A stretch of 64,000 nt of DNA from Palsa-504 sp963744575 (GTDB taxonomy: Bacteria > Actinomycetota > Actinomycetes > Streptosporangiales > Streptosporangiaceae), in assembly GCA_963744575.1 (NCBI GenBank), contig CAVUUF010000012.1:62001-126000 (forward strand), in the 5' to 3' direction. The translations under genes and the position numbers were made by a program. Below are positions 17,734 through 25,915 of this stretch, one piece after another (within the stretch, counting starts at the first letter, position 1; each line of letters opens with the position of its first letter). The notes under the pieces are model-generated. The model did not search any database. It was given only the letters and a program-made list of their open reading frames with translations, and was not told the DNA's origin.

Positions 17734-17791
17734 GGGGAGGAAATGGGACCCTATGCGGTACCAAAGTCTCCCCAGAGCCCATTTCCTCCCC
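17734..17791. repeat. Perfect 14-bp inverted repeat with 30-bp spacer
   Basis: GGGGAGGAAATGGG at 17734-17747 is exactly repeated in inverted orientation (CCCATTTCCTCCCC) at 17778-17791. There is no T-run, so it is not a classical terminator. It could be an RNA structure, a protein-binding site or the trace of a small mobile element. Confidence 0.75.
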
Positions 17792-18014
17792 AATAATTCG
17801 TGCGGGAGGGTTTACCGCGGGTCGCTTTCGTACTACTACGCCGCAGCCGCCACTCCACGAACAAACGCATTAGGTCCGCAGCCGCCCGGATGGCAGGCAA
17901 ACGCCGGCCCTACCCGAATCGAAGCGCCATGACCTGCGCGGGCGGCGACGGGAAGCGCGAGCCACGGGAAGCGGCGCGAGCCGCCGGGAAGGTGGCGTCG
18001 CGTCGCGGGCCGTT

Positions 18015-19886
18015 TCAGCGGCCGGCGGCGTAGCCCTGCATGCCGCGAGGGTTGGCGGCGGCGTACAGGACGCCGTTGCGGCGGGCCACCGCGCTGACGC
18101 GTCCGAGTGACCAGGCGGGACGGACGTTGACCAGATGGCCGCGGCGCTGCAGCTCCTCGATCACGGCCGGGCTCATCCGCGACTCCACGTCGAGCACGCG
18201 GGGTTGCGCCTGGCGGGGGTAGAACGACGACGGCATGTGCGCGGAGTGGAACGCCGGGAAGTCGATCGCCTGCTGAAGGTTCATGCCGAACTTCAGGTGG
18301 TTGAGGAAGAACAGCAGGGACCACTGATCCTGCTGGTCGCCGCCGGGCGTGCCGAACGCCAGGTATGGCTCGCGGTCCCGCAGCACCAGGCTCGGGGTGA
18401 GCGTGGTGCGCGGCCGCTTGCCCGGCGCGAGCGTGGCGGGCAGCCCTGGGGTGAGGGTGAACATCTGGGCCCGGGTGCCGAGGCAGAACCCCAGTCCGGG
18501 GATGACCGGCGAGGACTGCAGCCAGCCGCCGCTCGGCGTGGCCGACACCATGTTGCCGAACCGGTCGGCCACGTCGAGGTGACAGGTGTCGCCGGCCCGG
18601 TAGCTCGAGGCAGCCGGGCCCGCGGGCCCGGTGGTGCGCATGGTCGGCTCGCCGGTACCCGGGTCCAGCCGCGGCGCGGGCGGCTCCACGTCCATGATGG
18701 GCGACACGCTCCCGTCGTCGCCGGTTCCGGCGAGCGTGCCGGTGACGAACGCAGGCAGCCGAGGCGGGCGGCCCTCCGGGGCGCCGGGGCGTAGTTCGGC
18801 CGACGCCTCGGCCCCCGCCAGCCGGCGCCTGTCGTCGGCGTATTCGGCGGACAGCAGCGCCTTGACCGGCACGTCGGTGAAGTCGGGGTCGCCGTACCAG
18901 GCCTCCCGGTCGGCGAAGGCGAGCTTGCCGCACTCGGTCACGGTGTGCACGAAATCGGCGCTGCCCGGGCCCATGGCGGCCAGGTCGAAGCCGTCGAGCA
19001 GCGCGAGCTGCTGAAGGAACACCGGCCCCTGGCCCCACGGCTTGGTCTTGCACACGGTCAGGCCGCCGATGTCGTAGGTCAGCGGCTCCTCGAGCCGCGG
19101 GTGCCAGCCCGCCAGGTCGGCGTAGCAAAGCAGCCCGCGGTGCGGCCGACCGGTCACGTCCATGACCTCGGCGGAGGCGACGTAGGCGGCGATCCTCTCG
19201 GCGACGAAGCCCTCGTAGCAGGCCCGCCTGGCCGCCTCGATCTGCTCGTCGCGGTCGCGGCTCGCCGCTTCGGCCTCGTCGAGGATGCACCGGTAGGTGG
19301 CGGCCAGCGCGGGGTTGGCGAACAGCGAGCCCGGCGCGGGCACCTGGCCGCCCGGCAGGTACACCTCGGCCGAGCCCGGCCAGTGGTCCCGGAACAGCTC
19401 GGCCACGCTGGCGATGCCCCAGCTGATCGCGGGCAGCAGCGGGTAGCCGCCGGCCGCGTACCCGATCGCGTAGCCCATCACGTCCCGCAGCCGGAGCGTG
19501 CCGAACTCCCGCAGCAGCAGCATCCAGGCGCCGAACGCGCCGGGCACGCAGGCGGCGAGCAGCCCGCTGCCGGGCACGAGGTCAAGCCCGAGTTCGGCAA
19601 ACGCCTCCGGCGTGGCGGCGGCCGGGGCGGTCCCCTGCCCGCAGAGCACGAAGGTCTCGCCGCGCCCGGCGTGATGGGCGATGACCGGGACCTCCCCGCC
19701 GAGCCCGTTCAGGTGCGGCTCCACCACCTGGAGCACGAGGCCGGCGGCGACGGCCGCGTCGAACGCGTTGCCGCCGTACTCGAGTACCGCCTGGCCGGCC
19801 GCCGAGGCCAGCCAGTGTGTCGAGGCCACCATGCCGAACGTCCCGGCAAGTTCCGGCCTGGTAGTGAATTCCGGAATTTCGCCCAT
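18015..19886 (-). CDS. Gamma-glutamyltransferase-family protein (Ntn hydrolase)
   Basis: 623 residues, matching the usual 550-620 of the family, which cleaves gamma-glutamyl bonds as in glutathione or acylates/deacylates related substrates. The N-terminus has the typical GMVASTHWLASAAGQAVLE and GNAFDAAVAAGLVL. The autocatalytic site is the threonine in AGDTCHLDVADRFGN, which differs from the canonical TTHxSVVD, and the oxyanion region is GGWLQSS. No signal peptide is seen, so it is probably cytoplasmic. The atypical active-site text suggests a non-glutathione substrate. Confidence 0.88.
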   Translation of the reverse strand: MGEIPEFTTRPELAGTFGMVASTHWLASAAGQAVLEYGGNAFDAAVAAGLVLQVVEPHLNGLGGEVPVIAHHAGRGETFVLCGQGTAPAAATPEAFAELGLDLVPGSGLLAACVPGAFGAWMLLLREFGTLRLRDVMGYAIGYAAGGYPLLPAISWGIASVAELFRDHWPGSAEVYLPGGQVPAPGSLFANPALAATYRCILDEAEAASRDRDEQIEAARRACYEGFVAERIAAYVASAEVMDVTGRPHRGLLCYADLAGWHPRLEEPLTYDIGGLTVCKTKPWGQGPVFLQQLALLDGFDLAAMGPGSADFVHTVTECGKLAFADREAWYGDPDFTDVPVKALLSAEYADDRRRLAGAEASAELRPGAPEGRPPRLPAFVTGTLAGTGDDGSVSPIMDVEPPAPRLDPGTGEPTMRTTGPAGPAASSYRAGDTCHLDVADRFGNMVSATPSGGWLQSSPVIPGLGFCLGTRAQMFTLTPGLPATLAPGKRPRTTLTPSLVLRDREPYLAFGTPGGDQQDQWSLLFFLNHLKFGMNLQQAIDFPAFHSAHMPSSFYPRQAQPRVLDVESRMSPAVIEELQRRGHLVNVRPAWSLGRVSAVARRNGVLYAAANPRGMQGYAAGR

Positions 19887-19956
19887 GACCCGATCCTCTC
19901 ATCACGCCGCGGGGGGCCGGGATCCGGTGGCGGGAGCCTCGGGTAACGTCTGCCCC

Positions 19957-21510
19957 ATGGATCTCTCCCCCCGGGTGCGCGCTGTCTGCGATCTGGACGT
20001 CTCCGAGGTACGCGAATCCGCGGGACGGCACGAATACGACGGCAGGCCGCAGGACTTGTCTCCGGCCGGCGTCCGCGCCGGGCTCGCCCGGCTGGCGGCG
20101 GCGCGTGCAGACGGCGAGCGGCTGGCCGACGCGCACGACGAGGCTCACCTGTCCGCCGCCGAGGAGCAGAAGCGGGTGACCTACGGCGAGCTCGAGCTGC
20201 ACCGCAGTAACCCGATCATGCATCTCGCCGAGTTCGACCTGGCCTGCTACGACCGGGACTACGCCCCCCAGGAGGTACGCGACGCGGCCCGGGCCGAGCA
20301 CCTCGCGGCCTGGCCGCGGGTGGCCGACGCGGCCATCGCCGCACTCGACCAGGTGAGCGCCCCGGTCGCGGCGGCACTGCTCGGCGGCATACGCGGCCTG
20401 ACGGCCGGGCTCACCGCGCGGCCGGGTGTTCCGGAGGAGACGGTGGCCGCCGCGCGGGCCGCGCACGCGCGCCTGGTCGCGCACGTGGAGCACGCGGCGG
20501 CGGCCGGCGATCCGGATCCGGCGCTCGGCGGTCCCGGGCTCGCCGCCCTGATGAGCCGCGCCGAGGCCATGCCGGTCGACCTGGGCAGGCTGGCCGGGCA
20601 GGCCGACGCCGAACGGGACCGGCTGCACGCCCTGCTCGCCGACGGGTGCGCCCGGATCGAGCCCGTCCGAGGAGCCCGGGGAAGCCGGCCCGCGCTCGAC
20701 GTGGCCCGCGAGCTGGTCCGGGACCATCCCGACGGGGCAGGCGTGATCGATGCGGCCCGGCTGTGGACCGAACGGGCCATCGAGTTCACTCGCGACCGTG
20801 ACCTGGTCCCCTACCACGACGGGGTGTGCCTGGTTGGCCTCGCGCCCGAGTCGCGGCGGTGGGCGATGGCGATGATGTCCTGGGCCGCTCCTGGTGAACC
20901 GGAAGGCCCGTCGTGGTACCACATCACGCCGCCGGAGGACTCCTGGCCGGAACGGGAGAAGGAGGAGTGGCTGGAGGTGTTCAGCCACACGACGCTGCCC
21001 GGTATCACCCTGCACGAGGTGGCGCCCGGGCACTTCTCCCACGGCCGCGCGATGCGGCACCTGACCTCCGAGGTCAGGCGGACCCTGCAGTCCAGCGCGT
21101 TCATCGAGGGCTGGGCGCACTACGCCGAGGAGGTGTGCGTGGAGGAGGGGTTCGGCGCCGACGACCCGCGGATCGGTGTCGGCGTCTGGCTGGAGGCGCT
21201 GGTGCGGGTAACCAGGCTGGCCTGCGCCATCGGCGTGCACACGGCCGGGATGACGATCGACGACGCGGCGCGCCGGTTCGAGGCGGACACCCACCTGTCC
21301 GGGCCCGCGGCGCTGTCCGAGGCCAGCCGGGCCACGTTCGACCCGACCTATGGCCGGTACACCTGGGGCAAGCTGGAGATCCTCAAGCTCCGCGAGCGGG
21401 CCAGGAAGACCTGGGGAAACGGCTTCACCCTGCAGCGTTTCCACCGGGCGATGCTGGACCTCGGGTCCCCGCCGCTCGGCCTTCTCGGCACCGCCGTTGA
21501 CCGCGGCTGA
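19957..21510 (+). CDS. DUF885-family putative metallopeptidase
   Basis: 517 residues from ATG 19957; longer upstream starts would run into the divergent gene. DUF885 proteins are M3-like helical proteins with a presumed zinc site. The family signatures are clear: TLHEVAPGHFSH (HExxPGH), SSAFIEGWAHYAEE, and the C-terminal YTWGKLEILKLRE. The first half is rich in charged helices. It is divergent from the gamma-glutamyltransferase gene with 70 bp between starts. Peptide or carboxylate substrate is unknown. Confidence 0.88.
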   Translation: MDLSPRVRAVCDLDVSEVRESAGRHEYDGRPQDLSPAGVRAGLARLAAARADGERLADAHDEAHLSAAEEQKRVTYGELELHRSNPIMHLAEFDLACYDRDYAPQEVRDAARAEHLAAWPRVADAAIAALDQVSAPVAAALLGGIRGLTAGLTARPGVPEETVAAARAAHARLVAHVEHAAAAGDPDPALGGPGLAALMSRAEAMPVDLGRLAGQADAERDRLHALLADGCARIEPVRGARGSRPALDVARELVRDHPDGAGVIDAARLWTERAIEFTRDRDLVPYHDGVCLVGLAPESRRWAMAMMSWAAPGEPEGPSWYHITPPEDSWPEREKEEWLEVFSHTTLPGITLHEVAPGHFSHGRAMRHLTSEVRRTLQSSAFIEGWAHYAEEVCVEEGFGADDPRIGVGVWLEALVRVTRLACAIGVHTAGMTIDDAARRFEADTHLSGPAALSEASRATFDPTYGRYTWGKLEILKLRERARKTWGNGFTLQRFHRAMLDLGSPPLGLLGTAVDRG

Positions 21511-21535
21511 TGGCCGGTTTCCGGGGCGGTAACCT

Positions 21536-22018
21536 GTGACCATGCGCAGACTGAGGTCGGTCCTCGGGATGGCGGGCGCGGGCTTGCTGGCCGCGCTCGC
21601 GGTAACCGGGTGCGCGTCGGCCAACGCCGCGTCGTCGATCGTCATCGCCAGCGCGTACGTGCCGCAGCCGACCATGCCGGGGATGACGGTCGCCTACCTC
21701 GACATCCGCAACAACGGCCCCGCCGACGAGCTGATCTCCGCGCAGACCAGCGTCGGCGGCAAGGTGCAGCTGCGCGCCCCGGTGAGCCAGCACGCGGGCA
21801 CCCTGACCATGCGCACCGTGCCGGACATCCGGCTGCCCGCTCACTCGATGACGCTGCTCAACCCGGACTCCTTCCACCTGCTGATCACCGGTGCCGGAGC
21901 CATGCACGACGGCAAGGACATCATGCTGCGGCTGACCTTCGCCAAGGCCGGCACGGTCACGGTCATCGCCATGGTCACCAACCCCGAATCCGGCGGCAGC
22001 AGCTACTTCCTCAACTGA
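21536..22018 (+). CDS. Copper chaperone PCu(A)C-like lipoprotein
   Basis: 160 residues from GTG 21536 (or 158 from ATG 21542). A hydrophobic signal ends in the lipobox AVTGC, so the mature protein is lipid-anchored outside the membrane. The rest follows the PCu(A)C beta-sandwich pattern: tMPGMTVAYLDIRNNGPAD, then SQHAGTLTMRTVPDIRLPA and FHLLITG, supplying His and Met ligands of the H-x(n)-M / H-x-M type. Such proteins deliver copper to cytochrome oxidase. No oxidase gene is adjacent. Its last bases overlap the convergent regulator gene. Confidence 0.85.
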   Translation: MTMRRLRSVLGMAGAGLLAALAVTGCASANAASSIVIASAYVPQPTMPGMTVAYLDIRNNGPADELISAQTSVGGKVQLRAPVSQHAGTLTMRTVPDIRLPAHSMTLLNPDSFHLLITGAGAMHDGKDIMLRLTFAKAGTVTVIAMVTNPESGGSSYFLN

Positions 22019-22532
22019 GCAGGGCCTGGCGGGTCAGCGGCAGCCTGGCCCGGGTGTCCTCGTCCCGCGGCGTGTAGATGACGATGCGCGCCTCGGACAG
22101 CAGGATGTCGAACCGGCTGTTGATCAGGGACGCCGGAAGCGGCTCGAGCGAGCGGACGATCTCGCGGACGGCGTCGGGCACCGCCTGGCGCGCGCACTCG
22201 GGCCGCAGCGGCGTCGCCTCGGCCAGCCGGTACAGGTGCTCGCGCTCCGCCCGGTCCAGCCGGAGCGTCCGGGCCACCGCGTCCAGCACCTGGGTGCTGG
22301 CGTTGATCTGGCGGCCCTGCTCCAGCCAGGTGTACCAGGTGACGCCGACCCCGGCCAGCAGCGCCACCTCCTCGCGCCGCAGCCCCGGCGTCCGGCGCCG
22401 GGAACCGCGCGGCATGCCGAAGTCACCAGGGCTGAGCCGGGCGCGGCATGCCTTGAGAAACTCGCCGAGCTCCGCCCGCCGGCGCTCACCCGCGTACCGC
22501 GCTGCCCCGTCTTTCGGTTCGTACCTGGCCAA
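22011..22532 (-). pseudogene. XRE-family (MmyB-like) regulator, C-terminally truncated
   Basis: 173 residues. The N-terminal half is a normal helix-turn-helix of this actinobacterial family (RRTPGLRREEVALLAGVGVT, YTWLEQGR). The family normally continues for another 100 or so residues with a MmyB-like ligand-binding domain after the NSRFD motif. Here NSRFDILLSEA is followed by about 30 unrelated residues and a stop that overlaps the convergent lipoprotein gene. It may still bind DNA but has lost its sensor domain. Confidence 0.65.
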
Positions 22533-22569
22533 GGTCTCTTCCCATCACCGAATCTGCCCCGGCCCAAAC

Positions 22570-23940
22570 CTAGCGGCCCCGGCTGACATTTCCGGGGCCT
22601 GCGTGCTGGGCGGTCCAGGCGACGGGGAGGCGCTTGACGCCACGCTGGAAGTTGGAGCGCAGGTAGGACGGCGTTCCGGCGTAGCCGAGCGCGGACGTCC
22701 GCGCCAGCACCTCGGCGAACAGCGCGCGCATCTGGCTCCGGGCCAGGTGAGCGCCCAGGCAGAAGTGCGGCCCGTGGCCGAACACCAGGTGCGGGTTGGG
22801 CTGGCGGCGGATGTCGAAGCGGTCGGGTTCGGCGAAGACGGCCTCGTCGCGGTTGGCCGAGGTGAAGGAGACCACCACCTTTTCTCCCGAACGGATGGGC
22901 TGCCCGCCTAGCTCACAGTCCTCCGCGGCGGTACGGCGAAACGTCATCACCGGCGTCCACCAGCGCAGCATCTCGTCCACCGCGACGGGCAGGAGCGCCG
23001 GTTCCGCGCGCAGCTCGGCCTGGGACCGCGGGTGCTCGAGCAGCGCGATGCACGCGCCTGGCAGGCCGTTGCGCAGCGTCTCGTTGCCGGCCACGGCGAA
23101 CAGCCAGAACATGTTCTCGAACTCTGCCGCGGAGACGCCGCCCTCGTCGGACTGGGCCAGCAGGATGGACATCACGTCGTCCCCCGGGCGGCGGCGCTTC
23201 TCCTCGGCCAGCAGGTGGGCATAGGCGTACAGGTCGGGCATGCCGTCGCGGGTGCGGGGGTCGGGCATCCGGCCGCCGGCGTCCGGGACCGGCCGGACCG
23301 ACAGCGCCTCGGCGGCCATGGGCGTGCCCTGGGCCGGGTCGAACTCGGCCGAGGAGGCGTAGTCGGGGTCCTGGTAGCCGATGACCCGGTTGGACCAGTC
23401 GAACAGCAGCCAGCGGTCCTGCTCGGGAACGCCGAGGACGTCGGCCAGGGCGAGCAGCGGGAGGTCGGCGGCCACGTCCTTGGCGAAGTCGCACTCTCCC
23501 CGCGGGCCGGTGAACACGCGGTCGCAGATGGCCCTGGCGTGGCCGCGGATGCGGTCGGTGAGCTGGGCGACCGCCCGCGGCGTGAACGACCGGCTCAGCA
23601 GGCGGCGCAGCCGGGAATGCTCCGGGGGGTCCATGTTCAGCATCATCCGCCGCACGTAGCTCAGCGCCTGCGGCGTGGCCGGGTCCCTGATCTGGGTCGC
23701 GCCGAGCGCCGAGGAGAACAGCCGCGGCCGCTTCAGCACCGATTCCACGCCGGCGTGCCTGAGCACCAGCCAGAAGCCGGGGCCTTCCGGCCAGCCCAGC
23801 ACCGGGATCTCGGGCACCCACGCCACCGGGGTGTCGCGGCGCAGCCGGGCCAGGACCTCGAAGGGCACCCCGGCCACGTACGTGGCCGGGTCGAAGACGA
23901 CCTCGGCGTCCGGCCGGGCCGGTCGCGCTGCCGTGGTCAA
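22570..23940 (-). CDS. Cytochrome P450
   Basis: 456 residues, full length. The heme-thiolate motif FGHGPHFCLGAH holds Cys394; the I-helix carries AGNET (acid-alcohol pair); the K-helix ExxR is EMLRW; MNMDPPEHSRLRRLLSRSF-like text (MLNMDPPEHSRLRRLLS) is the C-helix signature common in actinobacterial steroid and fatty-acid P450s such as the CYP125/142 group. It would oxidise a hydrophobic substrate with ferredoxin partners encoded elsewhere. The start is TTG 23940, overlapping the stop of the upstream hydrolase remnant by TTGA. Substrate is unknown. Confidence 0.92.
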   Translation of the reverse strand: MTTAARPARPDAEVVFDPATYVAGVPFEVLARLRRDTPVAWVPEIPVLGWPEGPGFWLVLRHAGVESVLKRPRLFSSALGATQIRDPATPQALSYVRRMMLNMDPPEHSRLRRLLSRSFTPRAVAQLTDRIRGHARAICDRVFTGPRGECDFAKDVAADLPLLALADVLGVPEQDRWLLFDWSNRVIGYQDPDYASSAEFDPAQGTPMAAEALSVRPVPDAGGRMPDPRTRDGMPDLYAYAHLLAEEKRRRPGDDVMSILLAQSDEGGVSAAEFENMFWLFAVAGNETLRNGLPGACIALLEHPRSQAELRAEPALLPVAVDEMLRWWTPVMTFRRTAAEDCELGGQPIRSGEKVVVSFTSANRDEAVFAEPDRFDIRRQPNPHLVFGHGPHFCLGAHLARSQMRALFAEVLARTSALGYAGTPSYLRSNFQRGVKRLPVAWTAQHAGPGNVSRGR

Positions 23941-24172
23941 TCGCGCCCCAGGAAATCCTCGATGGAGGTCGCGAGCGATACCGGCAACTCGAACATCGGG
24001 TAGTGCCCGGCGTCGGGGAGAATGGTCATCTCGGCCTCGGGAAAAGGAAGGTGTAGCTCGACCGGTCCAGGAAGTCCGGCAGCGAACCCCAGCCGCGGGC
24101 TGAGCCGAACCATCCGTGCACGGCCAGCACGTGGTGGTCGCCCGACCCGATGCTCAGCTGGGATCTCGCCAT
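23937..24172 (-). pseudogene. Alpha/beta hydrolase, internally deleted and frameshifted
   Basis: From ATG 24172 (GGAG upstream) the frame reads MARSQLSIGSGDHHVLAVHG then WFGSARGWGSLPDFLD, the oxyanion HGW region of an alpha/beta hydrolase. It then stops near 24028. Another frame gives MTILPDAGHYPMFELP, the catalytic-histidine end of the same fold, up to a stop at 23937. The nucleophile elbow and the cap, about 170-200 residues, are missing. The stop overlaps the P450 start, so the intact gene was probably translationally coupled to it. Confidence 0.75.
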
Positions 24173-24217
24173 TCCGCTCCTCCCGTTTCAGCGTCCGTCG
24201 CTACCCTGCAGCAGACT

Positions 24218-24358
24218 CTAGCGAGCCGGTACGGCCTCCGCCATGGCCAGCGGCGACGCCGGGACGACGCGGGCCGCGTCACGGCCGCCGCGCAGCGCCA
24301 GCAGCGCGCAGGCCAGGACCGCGCCGCCGGTCGCGACCAGTACCGCAGGCACCAGCAT
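24218..24358 (-). CDS. Small single-span membrane protein (46 aa)
   Basis: ATG 24358 opens a 46-residue frame, MLVPAVLVATGGAVLACALL then a basic turn and a hydrophilic tail. One transmembrane helix is expected. It starts 16 bp after the stop of the 95-residue membrane protein gene, so the two probably form an operon. Function unknown. Confidence 0.5.
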   Translation of the reverse strand: MLVPAVLVATGGAVLACALLALRGGRDAARVVPASPLAMAEAVPAR

Positions 24359-24374
24359 GCTTGCCGGGCCGGGC

Positions 24375-24662
24375 TCAGGGCAGCGCGATGAGCAGGAAGG
24401 GGACGGCCACGGTCACGCCGTCGGCCACGCGCAGGATCATCCGCACCACGGGCACCGAACCGGCCTGCGCCCGGGGGAAATCCGACCGGGGTTCGGCCGC
24501 GATGGCCAGGATGACCAGGGACAGCGCGAACCAGGCCAGGATGGCACGCCGCCAGTTGCGCACCCGCCAGCCGGCTATGCGCTGGCGTAGCGGTGCCCGC
24601 GGGCGCCAGGCGATGCCGCCCATGCCGTAGCCGCGTTCCGGCCAGACCTGCTCGCGCATCAT
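24375..24662 (-). CDS. Small two-helix membrane protein of unknown function (95 aa)
   Basis: 95 residues with an ideal GGAGGG ribosome site just upstream of tandem ATGs (24662 and 24659). A basic N-terminal part is followed by two hydrophobic stretches (AILAWFALSLVILAIAA and VTVAVPFLLIAL). It looks like a real small membrane protein because of the strong ribosome site and the helices, but I do not recognise the family. It heads a two-gene unit with the 46-residue protein. Confidence 0.6.
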   Translation of the reverse strand: MMREQVWPERGYGMGGIAWRPRAPLRQRIAGWRVRNWRRAILAWFALSLVILAIAAEPRSDFPRAQAGSVPVVRMILRVADGVTVAVPFLLIALP

Positions 24663-24750
24663 GGACCCTCCCCGAGCTTCTGCCTAATAGGAGGCGGCGC
24701 CCGCGCGGTTGATACGCGGCCTGCACCTCAGTTTGCCCTCCGCCCTCTCG

Positions 24751-24760
24751 CGATATATCG
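24751..24760. promoter_or_regulatory. CGATATATCG palindrome upstream of DUF1707 gene
   Basis: A perfect 10-bp palindrome, AT-rich in a GC-rich setting, lies 43 bp before the start of the DUF1707 gene and between divergent genes. Similar elements are seen before PadR-controlled membrane-protein genes in actinobacteria; here the regulator is not identified. Confidence 0.45.
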
Positions 24761-24803
24761 TGCTAGGTACTTGGGATTCCCCGTTCTTCCTACGGAGGGC
24801 ACG

Positions 24804-25334
24804 ATGGCTACCGGATACAACGTGCGCGTCGGGGACGCCGATCGGGAAGCAGTGGCCGCTCAGCTGCGCGAACACTACGCCGACGGGCGGCTTACGCTCG
24901 AGGAACTCAACGAGCGCCTCGACCAGGCTTTCGCGGCCAAGACCAAGGCCGACCTGAACACCGTGATGCGCGACTTGCCGCAGGCGGCGCGCCCGGGCGC
25001 TGGCATGCCGTACGGGGGCACGGCGTGGCAGGGAGCGGCCCCGATGGCACCCCGGCCGGATCAGGACTACCGCAACGGGGGCTGGGGCGGGAGCCAGCGA
25101 CAGTGCGGGGGATCCGGCCTGTTCGCGCCGCTGATGGGGCTGGCCTGGCTCGCCCTCATCCTCGGCAGCATGTTCCTGTTCGGCCTGAACGGCGACAGGC
25201 CGCTGGCGATCGTCCTGCTCATCGCGGCACTGGCGCTGGTTAAGCGGCTCTTCGGGCTGTTCGGGATCGGACGGCGGCGCGGCTACCGCGGGCCGCGTGG
25301 TCCGCGGGGACCGCGTGGACGGCGCCGCTATTGA
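24804..25334 (+). CDS. DUF1707 SHOCT-like membrane protein
   Basis: 176 residues from ATG 24804 with GGAGGG upstream. The N-terminal DUF1707 domain (RVGDADREAVAAQLREHYAD, GRLTLEELNERLDQAFAAKT, DLNTVMRDLP) is followed by a glycine-rich linker, one or two transmembrane helices (LMGLAWLALILGSMFLFGL and the next hydrophobic stretch) and a Gly-Pro-Arg-rich basic tail. DUF1707 proteins are widespread in actinobacteria and usually tied to envelope stress; precise role unknown. The next gene encodes a second DUF1707 protein. Confidence 0.88.
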   Translation: MATGYNVRVGDADREAVAAQLREHYADGRLTLEELNERLDQAFAAKTKADLNTVMRDLPQAARPGAGMPYGGTAWQGAAPMAPRPDQDYRNGGWGGSQRQCGGSGLFAPLMGLAWLALILGSMFLFGLNGDRPLAIVLLIAALALVKRLFGLFGIGRRRGYRGPRGPRGPRGRRRY

Positions 25335-25420
25335 TTCTCGCCACCTCCGGCTTCCGCGCCGGGCCGCCTCGACTTATCGTTGAAGTGTGAGGCAATCGGC
25401 CTGGCAGATTCTGGGAGCCG

Positions 25421-25882
25421 ATGACAAGACGCTATGACGTTCGAACCGGAATGGTAGACGAAGACCCCGACGCGGGGCCGCCCCGCGAGGGATTGGTGCC
25501 GGGCTGGCGCGTGCCGGGCCGGACCCGGTATGACTACGACCTTCGCATCGGCGATGCCGAGCGTGACGCCGCCATGGCCCAGCTGCGTGAGCACTTCGTC
25601 GCGGGCCGGCTCACCTTCGACGAGCTGACCGAGCGGATCGACGCCGCCCTCACGACGAAGACCCAACGCCAGATCGACCACCTGATGGCCGACCTCCCCC
25701 GGCCGCCCAGGGCTGCCCGCGCCGACGGGCCGGCCCCGGCTCCGGACGCGGCCCGGTTCCTCGTCCTCGCGATGCTGCTCTTCGCGCTCGCCACCTGGGT
25801 ACTGATCATGGCCTGGATGTCCAGGCACGCATACGTCTACGGGGGGTATCCCCACTACCCGTCGCCCCCCGGTAACCCGTAG
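25421..25882 (+). CDS. Second DUF1707 membrane protein
   Basis: 153 residues. After a 40-residue acidic lead, the DUF1707 domain is clear (DLRIGDAERDAAMAQLREHF, GRLTFDELTERIDAALTTKT, HLMADLPRPP) and one transmembrane helix (FLVLAMLLFALATWVLIMAW) ends the protein with a short aromatic Pro/Tyr-rich tail. It lies 86 bp after its paralogue, pointing to an old tandem duplication with different C-termini. Confidence 0.85.
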   Translation: MTRRYDVRTGMVDEDPDAGPPREGLVPGWRVPGRTRYDYDLRIGDAERDAAMAQLREHFVAGRLTFDELTERIDAALTTKTQRQIDHLMADLPRPPRAARADGPAPAPDAARFLVLAMLLFALATWVLIMAWMSRHAYVYGGYPHYPSPPGNP

Positions 25883-25915
25883 CCGGTCCCGGTGCGCGTG
25901 TCAGGCGCGCCGGCG

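Larger units (their letters stand above)
17304..18014. other. 711-bp intergenic region upstream of the ABC operon
   Basis: No convincing gene is seen on either strand; the short open frames here have no recognisable product. The region is locally AT-richer (about 17640-17720, with a TATAAT at 17661-17666 on the plus strand), and holds a 31-bp tandem repeat and a long inverted repeat listed separately. It must contain the promoter for the minus-strand ABC-kinase-tricorn operon and the 3' end signals of the gamma-glutamyltransferase gene. Confidence 0.6.

Noticed and set aside
17699..17932. 77-codon plus-strand ORF
   Set aside because: No ribosome site or domain; it crosses a long inverted repeat in a non-coding stretch.
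19582..21675. 697-codon open frame on the minus strand across the DUF885 gene
   Set aside because: It has no domain, is the shadow of a well-supported gene and arises from high GC content.
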